In this document: positions 9,401-17,154 of the stretch, piece after piece
How positions within the stretch are numbered: the stretch's first letter is position 1
Layout of the letters: each line of letters starts with the position of its first letter
NCBI RefSeq assembly: GCF_003584645.1
Contig: NZ_AP017928.1
Coordinates: forward strand, 5,283,501 to 5,347,500
DNA length: 64,000 nucleotides
From: Methylocaldum marinum
GTDB lineage: Bacteria > Pseudomonadota > Gammaproteobacteria > Methylococcales > Methylococcaceae
Direction of reading: 5' to 3'
Made by a program: the position numbers and the translations under genes
Notes under the pieces: model-generated
Told to the model about the DNA's origin: nothing
The model's database searches: none
Seen by the model: only the letters and a program-made list of their open reading frames with translations

Positions 9401-10744
9401 GTCGCCCCAGGCGAAGCGGCGGGTGACCCGGTCGAGGGCGTCGCGCACCGCGATCAGCCGGCCCTGCGCGTCGTAGGCGTAGCGGACCAGGGTCGCGACC
9501 GGCCCGCCGGCGAGGCGTTCGATGGCGATGAGGCGGCGCGGGCCCTGATCACCGATTGCGGCGTAATGCAGGGCGAGCCGATGGCCGACGGTGTCGGTCA
9601 GCGCCACCGGGGTCCCGGTGGCGTCCCGCTCCAGCACGATGGCATTGGCGCGGTTGTCCTCGATGCGGGTGAGCTGGTGGGTGGTCGGCGAACCGGGCGG
9701 GGCCGGACTGAAGGCGTAGTGGCGTTCGGCCAGGTCGCTGATCACCCAGCGGCCGTCGCGCAGGTGCCCGAGAAAGAGCTGTTCCGCCGGCGCGAACAGC
9801 TTCTCGCCGCGCGGCACCCGGGGGAAGACGATGGCGCGGCCCTGGGCGTCGGTGTAGGTGACGTGGTCCTCGCCCACCGCCAGGCTGATTTCCCAGGGCA
9901 GCCGCCAGCCGCGCCCGAGCGCGCTCCCATCGTCCAGCGCGCTGCTGTAGAAGCGGGCGGCGGTGAGGGGCAGCGGGGCGATGAGCGCGAAGTCGGTCTC
10001 GTCGTGGGCGAGCAGCAGCTTCTGTCCGCCGGCGATCTGCACCGGATGCCCGATCAGGCCGCCCACCACGCGATCGACGGCGGGTCCGAGGAGATAGCGG
10101 CCGGCCGCTTCCCCGGCGACGAAGCCGGCGACGTACTTCGCGGCGCACGGCGCGAGGGCGCGCACCGACGCCCCGCCGGCCGCCCGGATCATGCCGGCGA
10201 GACCGCCGACCAGGCCGGCCAGGGCGAACGTCCAGTCCACGGCGGTGCGCAGCCAATCGGGCACTTCCCGCGCGATCGGCAGGTACTGCACCCGGCCGCC
10301 GCCGATGTGCACGTTGTTCGAATGCTCCGCCACCTTGCCGTCGCAGGTGGTGCTGTCGCCGCGGCGGACCGCCGGGAGGCCGTTGATGTAGACGTTGCCG
10401 GAGCCTTCCGCCATCACCTGCTGCGGCGAATCCCGGCCGCAACTGACGGTGCTGCGCTGGACGAAGGCCGCCGCCCGCCCATTGATGAACACGTTGGGCG
10501 AGCCGCGGGTGATGGCGCCGGCCCGGCTGCTCATGGCCCGGCCGATGGCTTCCGAGGCGCTCAGGATCGCGCTGGCGCCGATGCCCGCCGCGAGCCCCGC
10601 CAGCAGCACCGCGCCGAAACCGCAGGTGAAGGTGGCGAAGGCGACCGTCGCGATCAGCGCCACGCCGAGGAGCGCCCCGATCAGAAAGCCGGCGAGCGCG
10701 CTGGTATGTTCGACCCCGTCCCCGAGGCGGGCGGCTTCGTACAT
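6443..10744 (-). CDS. T6SS prePAAR/PAAR-RHS effector with GIY-YIG nuclease tip
   Basis: This 1433-residue protein is a polymorphic toxin. Residues 4-13 carry a prePAAR-like motif (AARLGDGVEH), followed by a hydrophobic region at about 14-60. A PAAR domain lies at about 75-165 (repeated NVxINGxxA and HxxNVHIGGG). DUF6531-type sequence, many YD repeats and an RHS core ending in DPVGLAGGFNLYQYAPNP and WVDPLGW follow. The last ~120 residues carry VYGLFDK, YYVGITDD and RRRAEH, the GIY-YIG nuclease pattern. PAAR plus prePAAR predicts loading on a VgrG tip by an Eag chaperone, which is encoded just upstream. No VgrG is in this window. The immunity gene is coupled downstream. Confidence 0.92.
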   Translation of the reverse strand: MYEAARLGDGVEHTSALAGFLIGALLGVALIATVAFATFTCGFGAVLLAGLAAGIGASAILSASEAIGRAMSSRAGAITRGSPNVFINGRAAAFVQRSTVSCGRDSPQQVMAEGSGNVYINGLPAVRRGDSTTCDGKVAEHSNNVHIGGGRVQYLPIAREVPDWLRTAVDWTFALAGLVGGLAGMIRAAGGASVRALAPCAAKYVAGFVAGEAAGRYLLGPAVDRVVGGLIGHPVQIAGGQKLLLAHDETDFALIAPLPLTAARFYSSALDDGSALGRGWRLPWEISLAVGEDHVTYTDAQGRAIVFPRVPRGEKLFAPAEQLFLGHLRDGRWVISDLAERHYAFSPAPPGSPTTHQLTRIEDNRANAIVLERDATGTPVALTDTVGHRLALHYAAIGDQGPRRLIAIERLAGGPVATLVRYAYDAQGRLIAVRDALDRVTRRFAWGDTGAEAGLMIAHRNALGLTGRYRWETIDGQPRVVEHTTGDGEHYRFQYDVAARRAIAADLGDPENPLEAHWTWDDHRQITAYHDFDGRRYAMAYDAGGHLVRLDLPGDPESPRTVRFEYDALGRIVAETDPEGLRTERSFAPDSLRLQSETGPDGSTWQAVYEPHCGVLLQTIDALGHKTEYTWEHLRGPSIITDPQGHTVRLDWDARGQLQARTDCSGKTRRYAYDEAGRLIAETDALGRTTRYTLDALGQVLAVTHPDGRREGFVWDALGQLIRHTDSAGHTQIWQRDARGRVLCHTDAEGRTLHARYNARQQLDELRRGDSRYRFRYDPVGRLVAEQRPDGLEIHLRYAAAGTLARRDERGSGPEQPVRSRRYDYDRNGRLTAQHDATATTRYTWTPGGQLDSARRIPTEKGMVLGLTEDSVRFTYDALGRLLTETGAAGELARDWDSLSNLRSLTLPQGQTLGYLRYGSGHVHGITFDGAEIVQFERDDLHREVLRRQGALTTCSGYDARGRLSWQGVTVGDPRRTDTLDPDALIGRRYAYTDAGELDCIHDCRRGDSRYHYDRAGRLTQAGTLSPTLGYSQERFAWDAADNLVQLGDPPVPGNRLGTWRGHRGEALRYAYDPFGRLTAKHTPAGVQRFTWDDQDQLIAVEDGRGITRFAYDPLGRRTAKWHEPKSPGRYIGDPHTPGKTRFVWEGLRLLQAITEDARGTQVRTWAYDPAGGSGYTPIAAIDQGLGPDREVGPPMVYPVHTDHLGTPQELTDADGRIAWSARYSAWGGRRGPVLLEADRPTPFATDCPLRYPGQYADDETGLHYNTFRYYDPEIGRFISPDPVGLAGGFNLYQYAPNPVSWVDPLGWVHESTPGYNVYGLFDKVANEPYYVGITDDLARRRAEHLKSGRLSYGTELRPLDRNVMYGQARGFEQAYIEHYGTKTGVIGEEISSSNRGNKVNSFDHGSTARSPTRQANFESHYQSKTNSLTGGC

Positions 10745-10759
10745 GCGGGTCGCGGTCGC

Positions 10760-11218
10760 CTAGGGCGCGGGCGCGCGCGGCCGGAAACCGGCCAGGAGCG
10801 CGGACCAGTGCGCGTCGAACTCGGCATCGAACGGCCGCTTGCGGGTGGCGGAAAACACCAGGACGCGGCCTCGGAACGGTTCGCCCAGGGCAAAGGCGGC
10901 CTGGCGCTGAAAGAAGGTTTGGCCGGCGGCGGGCTGGGTGGCGTCGATGAATTCGCCGGCGAGCGCCGCTTCGCCCGCGCCGAGGACACACGCGCCGCGC
11001 CGGAGAACCTTGTGGCCCTTGATGTTTTTCGCCATCACCCCGATCTGGCGCGTCACATAGGCCGGCAAGGCCTCGCCGGGTTCGAAGCGGTCGCGGGCGA
11101 TCGTGAGGTTGAACCCGGAGGTCTCGGGCGCGCCGAGGATGAGGATATTGGCGGTGCGGTCGGTGAACCGCACCGGGTCGAGGTCGAGGCAGCCTTCGTT
11201 GAAAAGGTAGTCGCGCAT
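10760..11218 (-). CDS. Eag-type T6SS effector chaperone (DUF1795/DcrB-like)
   Basis: This protein of about 152 residues begins MRDYLFNEGCLDLDP, close to the (Y/F)xxNEGxxxLP opening of Eag chaperones. It continues with NILIL and an FNLTIARDRF strand pattern typical of DUF1795. Eag proteins shield the N-terminal transmembrane region of prePAAR effectors, and the effector gene follows after 15 bases. An in-frame ATG at 11356 would add 46 residues unlike the family, so I chose 11218. Confidence 0.85.
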   Translation of the reverse strand: MRDYLFNEGCLDLDPVRFTDRTANILILGAPETSGFNLTIARDRFEPGEALPAYVTRQIGVMAKNIKGHKVLRRGACVLGAGEAALAGEFIDATQPAAGQTFFQRQAAFALGEPFRGRVLVFSATRKRPFDAEFDAHWSALLAGFRPRAPAP

Positions 11219-11524
11219 GGGGGCCTTGGGCGGGTGAAAATCGCGGGGCTTGCGGTGTTGGGTGTTCGTACGATCCGACGGCGCGTTATCTTCCTGCAAC
11301 AGGCCCGAAAAGTCTTGTCGGCCCAGGCTGATTTTTGTGTAGGATTTGGATGACAAAGGTGGTCCGCGACTCGATTGGAAATGACGATTGCGTATCCGGG
11401 CCGGTAGCCCGCGCTGGATGCCGCATGGAAATCACTGCCGTTCGGGCGATCGCTCACGGAAACGGTTGAGAGATCGAACGCCGACCCGGATCCGATTCAG
11501 GCGGACGAACTATGCCACGACGCT

Positions 11525-11912
11525 TGAAAAAGGCGATGTGGTCGTGGCGGGGATCTCATTTGCGGTGGCCCCGGTAATGATGTGATCCGAGGAGGCTCGG
11601 GGGATGATGTTGTCAATGGCGGCTCCGGCCGCGACGTGATCTCGGGTGATGCCGGCAACGATCGACTTCAGGGCGGCTCGCGCAACGATACGCTTTCGGG
11701 CGGCCCGGATGACGATCTGCTTGAGGGCGGAGCCGGTCGGGATCTGGTGAATGGTAATTCGGGTCGAGACATCGTGAGAGGTGGCCGGTGATGATGTATT
11801 GAGCGTCGTCAACGGTGTTCGCGGCAACGGCCGGGTTGATGTCAGCTCTCACGCCAATGGTGATCGCTGCCTTGGCGATCGGGGGGATGTCCTCAGGAAC
11901 TGCAACTCGTAG
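11525..11912 (+). pseudogene. RTX (hemolysin-type calcium-binding) repeat remnant
   Basis: A frame from about 11548 encodes GGPGNDVIRGGSGDDVV and further GGxGxDxxx nonapeptides up to DIVRGGR, the calcium-binding parallel beta-roll repeat of secreted RTX proteins. A stop interrupts it at about 11789. The next frame continues GDDVLSVVNGVRGN and ends at 11912, so the gene is frameshifted. Only the repeat region survives; no secretion signal or catalytic domain remains. Confidence 0.7.
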
Positions 11913-12083
11913 TTGATGTGGTGCAAGTTCGATATCGGCTCGGCTCTGTTGCAAACACTTTGTTGTCGGACAAGAATGGTCTCGAGTGGGTGCGACATGC
12001 GGGTGGCGGCACTTGCGCCCGAAATGATCCTGTTATGCGTGCGCGGGTACTGCAAACACGGCGATACGCGGATGCTTCGAACC

Positions 12084-13404
12084 GAGGGTGTAAAAAGAAC
12101 TGTGTAACTGGTTTGTAAAATCAGCCAGAAAAAGAGACTAAAACATGACCAGTGACACAGCCAAACAAGACGCCTTATTGGATGAATTGCTCAAAGGCTA
12201 TACGAATCCGAAAGACATTCTGGGGGAACACGGCTTGCTCAAGCAGCTGACCCGGCGTCTGGTGGAACGGGCGTTGGAGGCGGAGATGACCGCCCATTTG
12301 GGCTATGCCCCCCATGCGCCGGAAGGGCGCGGCAGCGGTAATTCTCGCAACGGCAAGTCGGCGAAGACGATTCAAACGGAAACCGGACCCTTGGCGATTG
12401 AGGTCCCGCGGGATCGCAACGGAGACTTCGAGCCGCAACTGGTTTCCAAGCGCCAACGCCGGCTCGAAGGATTTGATGAGAAGGTTCTGGCGCTGTATGC
12501 GCGGGGCTTATCCACCCGTGGTATTCAGGGGCATCTGGAAGAACTGTATGGCGTGGAAGTCTCGCCGACGCTCATCTCCAACGTGACCGAATCGGTGTTG
12601 GCGGACGTGAAGGCATGGCAGAGCCGGCCCTTGGCGTCGGTGTATCCGATCCTGTATTTCGACGCTTTGACCGTCAAATCACGCGAAGCGGGACCGGTCA
12701 AGAACAAGGCGGTCTATCTCGCTTTGGGCGTCAATCTGCAAGGCGAAAAGGAGCGGCTGGGCCTTTGGATCGCGGACACAGAAGGCGCCAAGTTCTGGCT
12801 GTCGGTCTTTACCGAGTTGAAGAACCGAGGCGTTCAGGATGGCTTTATCGCCTGTGTCGACGGCCTCAAGGGACTGCCGGAAGCGATTGAAACCGTGTTT
12901 CCCAACATCCAGGTCCAACGGTGTATCGTCCATAAGGTGCGCCACAGCCTGCAGTATGTCACCTGGAAGGAGCGCAAGGCGGTGGCGAAAGACCTGCGGG
13001 CGATTTATGGCGCCGCGACCTTGACCGAGGCCGAAGCTGCCCTGGCGCGGTTTGCGGACACCTGGGACGCGAAGTACCCAGCCATCAGCCAAAGCTGGCG
13101 GGCGGATTGGACGCGCTTGACTGTGTTTTTCGATTATCCGCCGGAGATCCGCAAAGTGCTGTATACCACCAACGCGATCGAATCACTCAACTTCAGCCTG
13201 CGCAAGCTGCTCAAGACCCGCGGCGCGTTTCCGAACGATGAGGCGATTCTGAAAGTCCTGTATCTGGGACTGCAGCGGATCGAGAAGAAATGGACCATGC
13301 CGATCCAGGATTGGAAACGGGCGTTGAACCACTTCGTGATCCTCTTTGGTAATCGAGTTACCCTATGAACTAACCCCAGTTACACAGTTAACTTGACACC
13401 CCCC
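12084..13404 (+). mobile_element. IS256-family insertion sequence (complete)
   Basis: The element is about 1.32 kb. Related ends read GAGGGTGTAAAAAGAACTGT on the left and, inverted, GGGGGGTGTCAAGTTAACTG on the right; both continue GTGTAACTGG. TCGAACC occurs just outside each end (12077-12083 and 13405-13411), which fits a target duplication. It carries one intact transposase gene, so it may be active. Confidence 0.85.
12145..13368 (+). CDS. IS256-family transposase
   Basis: This 407-residue DDE transposase has typical family features: LVERALEAEMTAHLGY and GNSRNGKSAKTI near the N-terminus, YFDALTVKSRE (first Asp), ACVDGLKGLPEAIE (second Asp), CIVHKVRHSLQYV, and TTNAIESLNFSLRK (Glu). Length is normal for the family. 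It lies between the element's inverted ends with no frameshift. It catalyses cut- or copy-type transposition of the element. Confidence 0.97.
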   Translation: MTSDTAKQDALLDELLKGYTNPKDILGEHGLLKQLTRRLVERALEAEMTAHLGYAPHAPEGRGSGNSRNGKSAKTIQTETGPLAIEVPRDRNGDFEPQLVSKRQRRLEGFDEKVLALYARGLSTRGIQGHLEELYGVEVSPTLISNVTESVLADVKAWQSRPLASVYPILYFDALTVKSREAGPVKNKAVYLALGVNLQGEKERLGLWIADTEGAKFWLSVFTELKNRGVQDGFIACVDGLKGLPEAIETVFPNIQVQRCIVHKVRHSLQYVTWKERKAVAKDLRAIYGAATLTEAEAALARFADTWDAKYPAISQSWRADWTRLTVFFDYPPEIRKVLYTTNAIESLNFSLRKLLKTRGAFPNDEAILKVLYLGLQRIEKKWTMPIQDWKRALNHFVILFGNRVTL

Positions 13405-13476
13405 TCGAACCCCTTGCTTAAAGGGATTAGCTCACGTATGTATTATGGATATTCCTTATCCATGATAAGGCTACAC

Positions 13477-13693
13477 ATGCACATCAATTTCTCTCCCGAG
13501 ATGGAGCAATACCTACAGAGCAAGGTCAACAGCAGCTATTACAACAATGCTTCGGAGGTCGTGCTTGACGAGCAACTGGAGCGGGGGAGGGCGCGGCTTA
13601 CACCCCGGAACTGCCGGCGAAGATCAGCGAGAAGCCCATGGCGAATGCGCGGAAGGGCAAGAAAGTAAGCCCCGATGTCACGCTCGGACCTGC
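13477..13693 (+). pseudogene. ParD-like antitoxin, frameshifted
   Basis: The frame begins MHINFSPEMEQYLQSKVNS followed by YYNNASEVVLDE, the ribbon-helix-helix opening of ParD-type antitoxins. It then leaves the family sequence. The expected C-terminus (YTPELPAKISEKPMANARKG, then KKVSPDVT) is present in another frame at about 13600-13680. A small indel therefore broke the antitoxin. A ParE-like gene overlaps its end. Confidence 0.65.
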
Positions 13694-13986
13694 CCTTGAT
13701 TCTTTCCTCAAAGGTGCAAGACGATTTTGCCGATATCCTCCAATACAGCCTGGAAACCTGGGGTGAGGCGCAGGCCTTCGCCTATCGCGCCGTTCTCCAC
13801 CAGGCGGTTCCGACTATCCCGGAAAACCCGCAGATCGGCCACGGCCGCCCGGAATTGTCTCCCGCCCACCGGATCTTCCCCGCCGGGCGGCACAGCATTG
13901 TTTACCGCATCACGGACCTGGCAATCCTGGTCTCCCGCATTCCACGGGCGCATGGAACTCGGCCGCCACGTGTAACGCAGGCATGA
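13675..13986 (+). CDS. ParE/RelE-like toxin, C-terminal frameshift likely
   Basis: This 103-residue protein follows the RelE/ParE plan: LSSKVQDDFADILQYSLETWGE, then RIFPAGRHSIVYRI and ILVSRI. ParE proteins normally end with something like HGRMELxRHL. Here HGRMELGRHV with a stop occurs in the neighbouring frame (ending at 13975), so a one-base change near the end gave an altered tail. With the antitoxin also broken, the pair is probably decaying. Confidence 0.65.
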   Translation: MSRSDLPLILSSKVQDDFADILQYSLETWGEAQAFAYRAVLHQAVPTIPENPQIGHGRPELSPAHRIFPAGRHSIVYRITDLAILVSRIPRAHGTRPPRVTQA

Positions 13987-13992
13987 GGCCTC

Positions 13993-14454
13993 GTGGAAAA
14001 AAGCGCCGACCTCTCCGGTTGTGGCCGGTACCGATACGCTCTGCGGCGCCGTTGGTCGGGTGGCGACCAAGTACTGTTCGTGATGCTCAATCCGTCCACG
14101 GCGGATGCCGAAAAGGATGACCCCACGATCCGGCGCTGCATCGCATTCGCCCAGGAATGGGATTTCGGAGCCCTGGCGGTCGGCAATCTCTTCGCTTTTC
14201 GCACACCATCCCCACGCGGCTTGCGTGCCGCCGCTGATCCTGTCGGGCCACACAATGATCGGGAGCTGGTGCGCTTGCAGGCCGAATCAAAGCTCGTCGT
14301 GGCGGCGTGGGGAAATTACGGTGGATTCCTGCAGAGAGATGCGGCCGTTCGCGCGCTGCTGTCGGGCCTGCACATTCTGGGCCTCACCAAGCAAGATCAA
14401 CCCAGGCATCCGCTGTATGTGCCTGCCGAAACCCAACCTCGTGCTTGGGACTGA
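13993..14454 (+). CDS. DUF1643 domain protein
   Basis: This 153-residue protein has the DUF1643 landmarks VLFVMLNPSTADAEKDDPTI and RRC, ALAVGNLFAFRTPSP, and VVAAWGNYG. The start is GTG, seven bases after the toxin stop, which suggests co-transcription with the TA remnant. The function of the family is unknown; members are often found in accessory regions. Confidence 0.85.
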   Translation: MEKSADLSGCGRYRYALRRRWSGGDQVLFVMLNPSTADAEKDDPTIRRCIAFAQEWDFGALAVGNLFAFRTPSPRGLRAAADPVGPHNDRELVRLQAESKLVVAAWGNYGGFLQRDAAVRALLSGLHILGLTKQDQPRHPLYVPAETQPRAWD

Positions 14455-14709
14455 CTTGCCACGGTTCATCCTTGCGGAAGGGGACCCCCTCCGCTTCACG
14501 GGGATGCGGCAAAGCGCCTTTTTTCCACACGCCGAGAGGTTTGTGCCGATTTGGAAATCGGGTCGTTGAAGTAACCTATGGCCGGATCGGTGCAAACGAC
14601 AGAACCAAAGTCGTGCCGCTGGCCGATGAAGCCACAGCCCAGCAAAATGTAAACGCCTGTCTCCGCAAGCGTGAAAGCGCCACCAAGAGACTTGGGATCG
14701 AGTATAAAA

Positions 14710-14947
14710 GTCAGTTACCACCCGCAGAGCGGGTGGTTTGAGGAAGGCCCCCAAAGGCGGCCGGAAAAACGGATGAATGTGCTTAAAGACCCTGGAGGTG
14801 TAGTTGTTCGATACGCCTCTCCTCAGCTTCCTGATGACGGATATACGCTTGAATCATTTGCTCATCTAATCCCACTGTGCTGACGCAATCCCTTTTTGCC
14901 CAAAAATGCAGCCCTGTGAAGTTCCTTTTCTGACCCAAAATCTCCCG
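14710..14947 (-). mobile_element. IS200-type transposase 3' remnant with end hairpin
   Basis: On the minus strand the frame reads NFTGLHFWAKRDCVSTVGLD, then EQMIQAYIRHQEAEERRIEQ, and ends at a TAA near 14783. This is the C-terminus of an IS200-group TnpA (tyrosine HUH transposase). Downstream the hairpin AACCACCCGCTCTGCGGGTGGT (about 14718-14741) matches the subterminal hairpins of IS200/IS605 right ends. The N-terminal catalytic half is missing. Confidence 0.75.
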
Positions 14948-15512
14948 ATGGATACGGAACGCCGAGCGTGGAGGACCAACGGCGTCCGATCACGCGGAAG
15001 ACCTACTCACGCGGCCGAAGCCGCCAATATCCCCCTCGATCGGATGCTCAACAGCGAGCCGGAGGGGGTTGCGGAACTCGTGACGGAAGAGGAAAACGTG
15101 TTTGCCGACAGCCGCAAACAGATGTTGGGATCCGCGATACCCTTGTGGCTTACAACAAACAGATTCGCGGCGCGCGGTTCACCGCCATTGAGGTGATGCT
15201 GGCGGCGGTTCGGGATCGTCGCCTTCTGTCGCCGAAACGGAAGACCGTATCAGGTCATCGGACCTCGGTGAGAGGTCATGGAGCGCATCATCGTCACAGT
15301 TCGCTATTCTGATTGCGGGGGGCCGCGTACTAGAGGCATAACGAAGAAGAACCGGATTCCCGTTGCGTTGAACCTCCGGCGAGCGGTTTTTTTACGCCTC
15401 GCTCGGAAGGTAATCGCGAATTCATTTGTTGTTTGCATGCTTCCGGCCAGCACGGTTGGATCACGCCGATAGCCGTACGATGTCCTTCCAGGCATAAATG
15501 CTGCCGATCGGA
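14948..15512. other. Gene-free stretch
   Basis: Only short open frames without recognisable motifs are present. It leads up to the promoter region of the exosortase gene. Confidence 0.45.
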
Positions 15513-15534
15513 CTGTCTTCACCCTGTCATATGG
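15513..15534 (+). promoter_or_regulatory. Pho-box-like direct repeat upstream of xrtH
   Basis: Two consecutive 11-base units, CTGTCTTCACC and CTGTCATATGG, both begin CTGTC. This is the spacing and sequence of a minimal PhoB binding site. It lies about 80 bases before the likely exosortase start. Four-unit versions occur at 17038 and 18050. Confidence 0.5.
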
Positions 15535-15616
15535 GATGCCTATCCTTGGCAGGATCATCGCCTGGCCCTCGGCAACCGGCAGAATCTTGTCTTTCGCATC
15601 GATCGTTATGCTCCCG

Positions 15617-16180
15617 ATGATTCGCGCTCTACCGAAGTACCTCTGCCGCGCGGCTGGGTTTCGACATCTCGGCCTCCCGCTGCGGTTTTTGCTGCTTTAC
15701 GGCGGCCTGCAGTGGCTGTACCAGGACGCTCGCGGCGGCGCGCTGGAGCGGCTTCTCATCGACACGCTCACGGTGCGGCCGAGCGCCGCCCTGATCGATT
15801 GGCTGACCCCCGGCGAACGGGTGATCGCGGAGGGGCACCGATTGGTCTCGCCCTGGGCCCGGCTGAACGTCCTGAACGGCTGCGAAGGCACAGAAACCGT
15901 GCTGCTCCTCGGCGCCGCCTTGCTCGTTTTTCCGGCCCGCCTCCGGCACAAACTCCAGGGGCTGTTAGGGGGAAGCCTGCTGATCTACACGCTCAACCAG
16001 ACCCGCATCGTCGGACTCTATTACGCCCTGCGCCACGACCGAGACAGTTTTCAACTGCTCCATGGCGTTCTCGCGCCGACCCTGATCATCCTGGCGGCCA
16101 GCCTGTTCTTTCTGGTCTGGGCCAAGCAGGCCCGGTCGACGCCCGAGGCGACCACCGGGAAGGCCGGATGCGGTCCCTGA
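15617..16180 (+). CDS. xrtH: Exosortase H (IPTL-CTERM-specific), XrtH-type
   Basis: This multi-pass inner-membrane cysteine transpeptidase is of the exosortase type. Three segments carry the family's catalytic residues: LNVLNGCEGTETVLLLGA (Cys), YTLNQTRIVGLYYAL (Arg) and QLLHGVLAPTLI (His). The small size (about 188 residues) and the IPTL-CTERM protein nearby point to exosortase H, which cleaves and anchors IPTLxxWG-tailed proteins. Possible ATGs are 15536, 15608 and 15617; I chose the last because the first hydrophobic helix follows closely, but this is uncertain. The stop overlaps the next gene by 13 bases, so the two are coupled. Confidence 0.85.
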   Translation: MIRALPKYLCRAAGFRHLGLPLRFLLLYGGLQWLYQDARGGALERLLIDTLTVRPSAALIDWLTPGERVIAEGHRLVSPWARLNVLNGCEGTETVLLLGAALLVFPARLRHKLQGLLGGSLLIYTLNQTRIVGLYYALRHDRDSFQLLHGVLAPTLIILAASLFFLVWAKQARSTPEATTGKAGCGP

Positions 16181-16749
16181 TCCTACGCCTGATCGCCGCC
16201 TATGTGGTGGTCGTGACAGGCGTTCTTTGGGGGGGCGACTCTTACGTTCGATCCATGTTCCCCGGGTACGCCGCGGTGATCGAGCGGCTGCTCCCCGAGT
16301 GGCGCATCACAAATCTCAACCTCGACCGGCTCAACCAGGAACCCGTTATCCGGGTCACCGTCCGGCTCGTCGAAGCCTTGGCGGTCGGCGGTCAACGGCT
16401 GCCGCCCGGCGGCGAGATCACGGCGTCCACCCTCAAGGGCCATGCACTCCAGCATCCGCTCGTGCTCTACCCGATCGTGCTGGCCTGGCCGGGCCTTTGG
16501 CGCCGGGCCGGTCTGATCCGGCTGGGGATTTCGGTGCCGCTGCTGCTGGCCGTCGAAGGGCTCGACGTGCCGCTGGTCCTGGTGGGCAGCGTCGAGGATC
16601 TGGTGCTCGCCAATCTGGCGCCGGATCAACTGAACCATTCCTTGAGCGTCCGCTGGATGCACACCATGAACGGCGGCGGGCGTCTCGCGTTGGCCCTGGC
16701 CGCGGCGTGGGCGAGTATCGCCTTCGGTCGTTGGGCCGATGTCGCCTAG
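16168..16749 (+). CDS. Exosortase H-associated membrane protein
   Basis: This 193-residue protein has an N-terminal helix (LILRLIAAYVVVVTGVLW), a periplasmic-looking middle, and a further hydrophobic pair (LGISVPLLLAVEGLDVPLVL and LALALAAAWASIAF). It overlaps the exosortase H gene by 13 bases. Position and topology match the membrane partner that commonly accompanies XrtH. Its exact role in sorting is not known. It is probably a translationally coupled partner of the exosortase. Confidence 0.75.
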   Translation: MRSLILRLIAAYVVVVTGVLWGGDSYVRSMFPGYAAVIERLLPEWRITNLNLDRLNQEPVIRVTVRLVEALAVGGQRLPPGGEITASTLKGHALQHPLVLYPIVLAWPGLWRRAGLIRLGISVPLLLAVEGLDVPLVLVGSVEDLVLANLAPDQLNHSLSVRWMHTMNGGGRLALALAAAWASIAFGRWADVA

Positions 16750-16931
16750 GGTACATGCGCGATGCTCGGGTGGGATTAAGCGTTCAGATCGCCACGCGGG
16801 GCCGAGCGGGGATGAGGGAAGTGCCCATTGTGGATCTGCTTAGACTCATTTATTGATAAGCCTCGGATGGCCGATAGGCCAAAGCCGTCCCGGCCCGGGT
16901 CTCGGCTTTTATTGACCCGGCCCAAAATAAC

Positions 16932-16991
16932 GTTCGCCCTGAGCTTGTCGAAGGGCACTCGGCTTGGGGCTTCGACAAGCTCAGGGCGAAC
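16932..16991. repeat. Palindromic dispersed repeat (22-bp arms)
   Basis: GTTCGCCCTGAGCTTGTCGAAG (read as two arms, 16932-16953 and 16970-16991) forms a perfect inverted repeat around a 16-base loop. Degenerate relatives occur near 1855, 44190 and 54665. This is a common REP-like palindrome. It sits between the exosortase pair and the next gene and could act as a bidirectional terminator or mRNA stabiliser. Confidence 0.8.
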
Positions 16992-17037
16992 GGAGTTAAT
17001 AGGGTATTTAAGGGCCGGATAAATATCTACTATTAGC

Positions 17038-17081
17038 CTGTCATCGATCGTTTACCGTCCCGTTATGCCGCTGTCACGGAT
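17038..17081 (+). promoter_or_regulatory. PhoB-box-like array (4 x 11 bp) upstream of the HTH-like gene
   Basis: Four successive 11-base units read CTGTCATCGAT, CGTTTACCGTC, CCGTTATGCCG and CTGTCACGGAT. Each holds a GT(C/T)A(C/T)-like core in phase (the second as GTTTAC), as in tandem Pho boxes. A weak -10-like CTACGGT follows at about 17088. The array and downstream bases resemble those at 18050-18100. Confidence 0.6.
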
Positions 17082-17154
17082 GGCCTCTACGGTGCACGCA
17101 TCGACCGCTTTTAAACGGCTTGTCGTTCAGTGTGACTGATCGAATGGACGCTAC

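Noticed and set aside
7919..11353. Very long plus-strand open frame (1144 codons) opposite the RHS effector
   Set aside because: It is antisense to an RHS gene of high GC content, where repeated YD codons keep the opposite frame open; its product is low-complexity Gly/Ala/Val without motifs.
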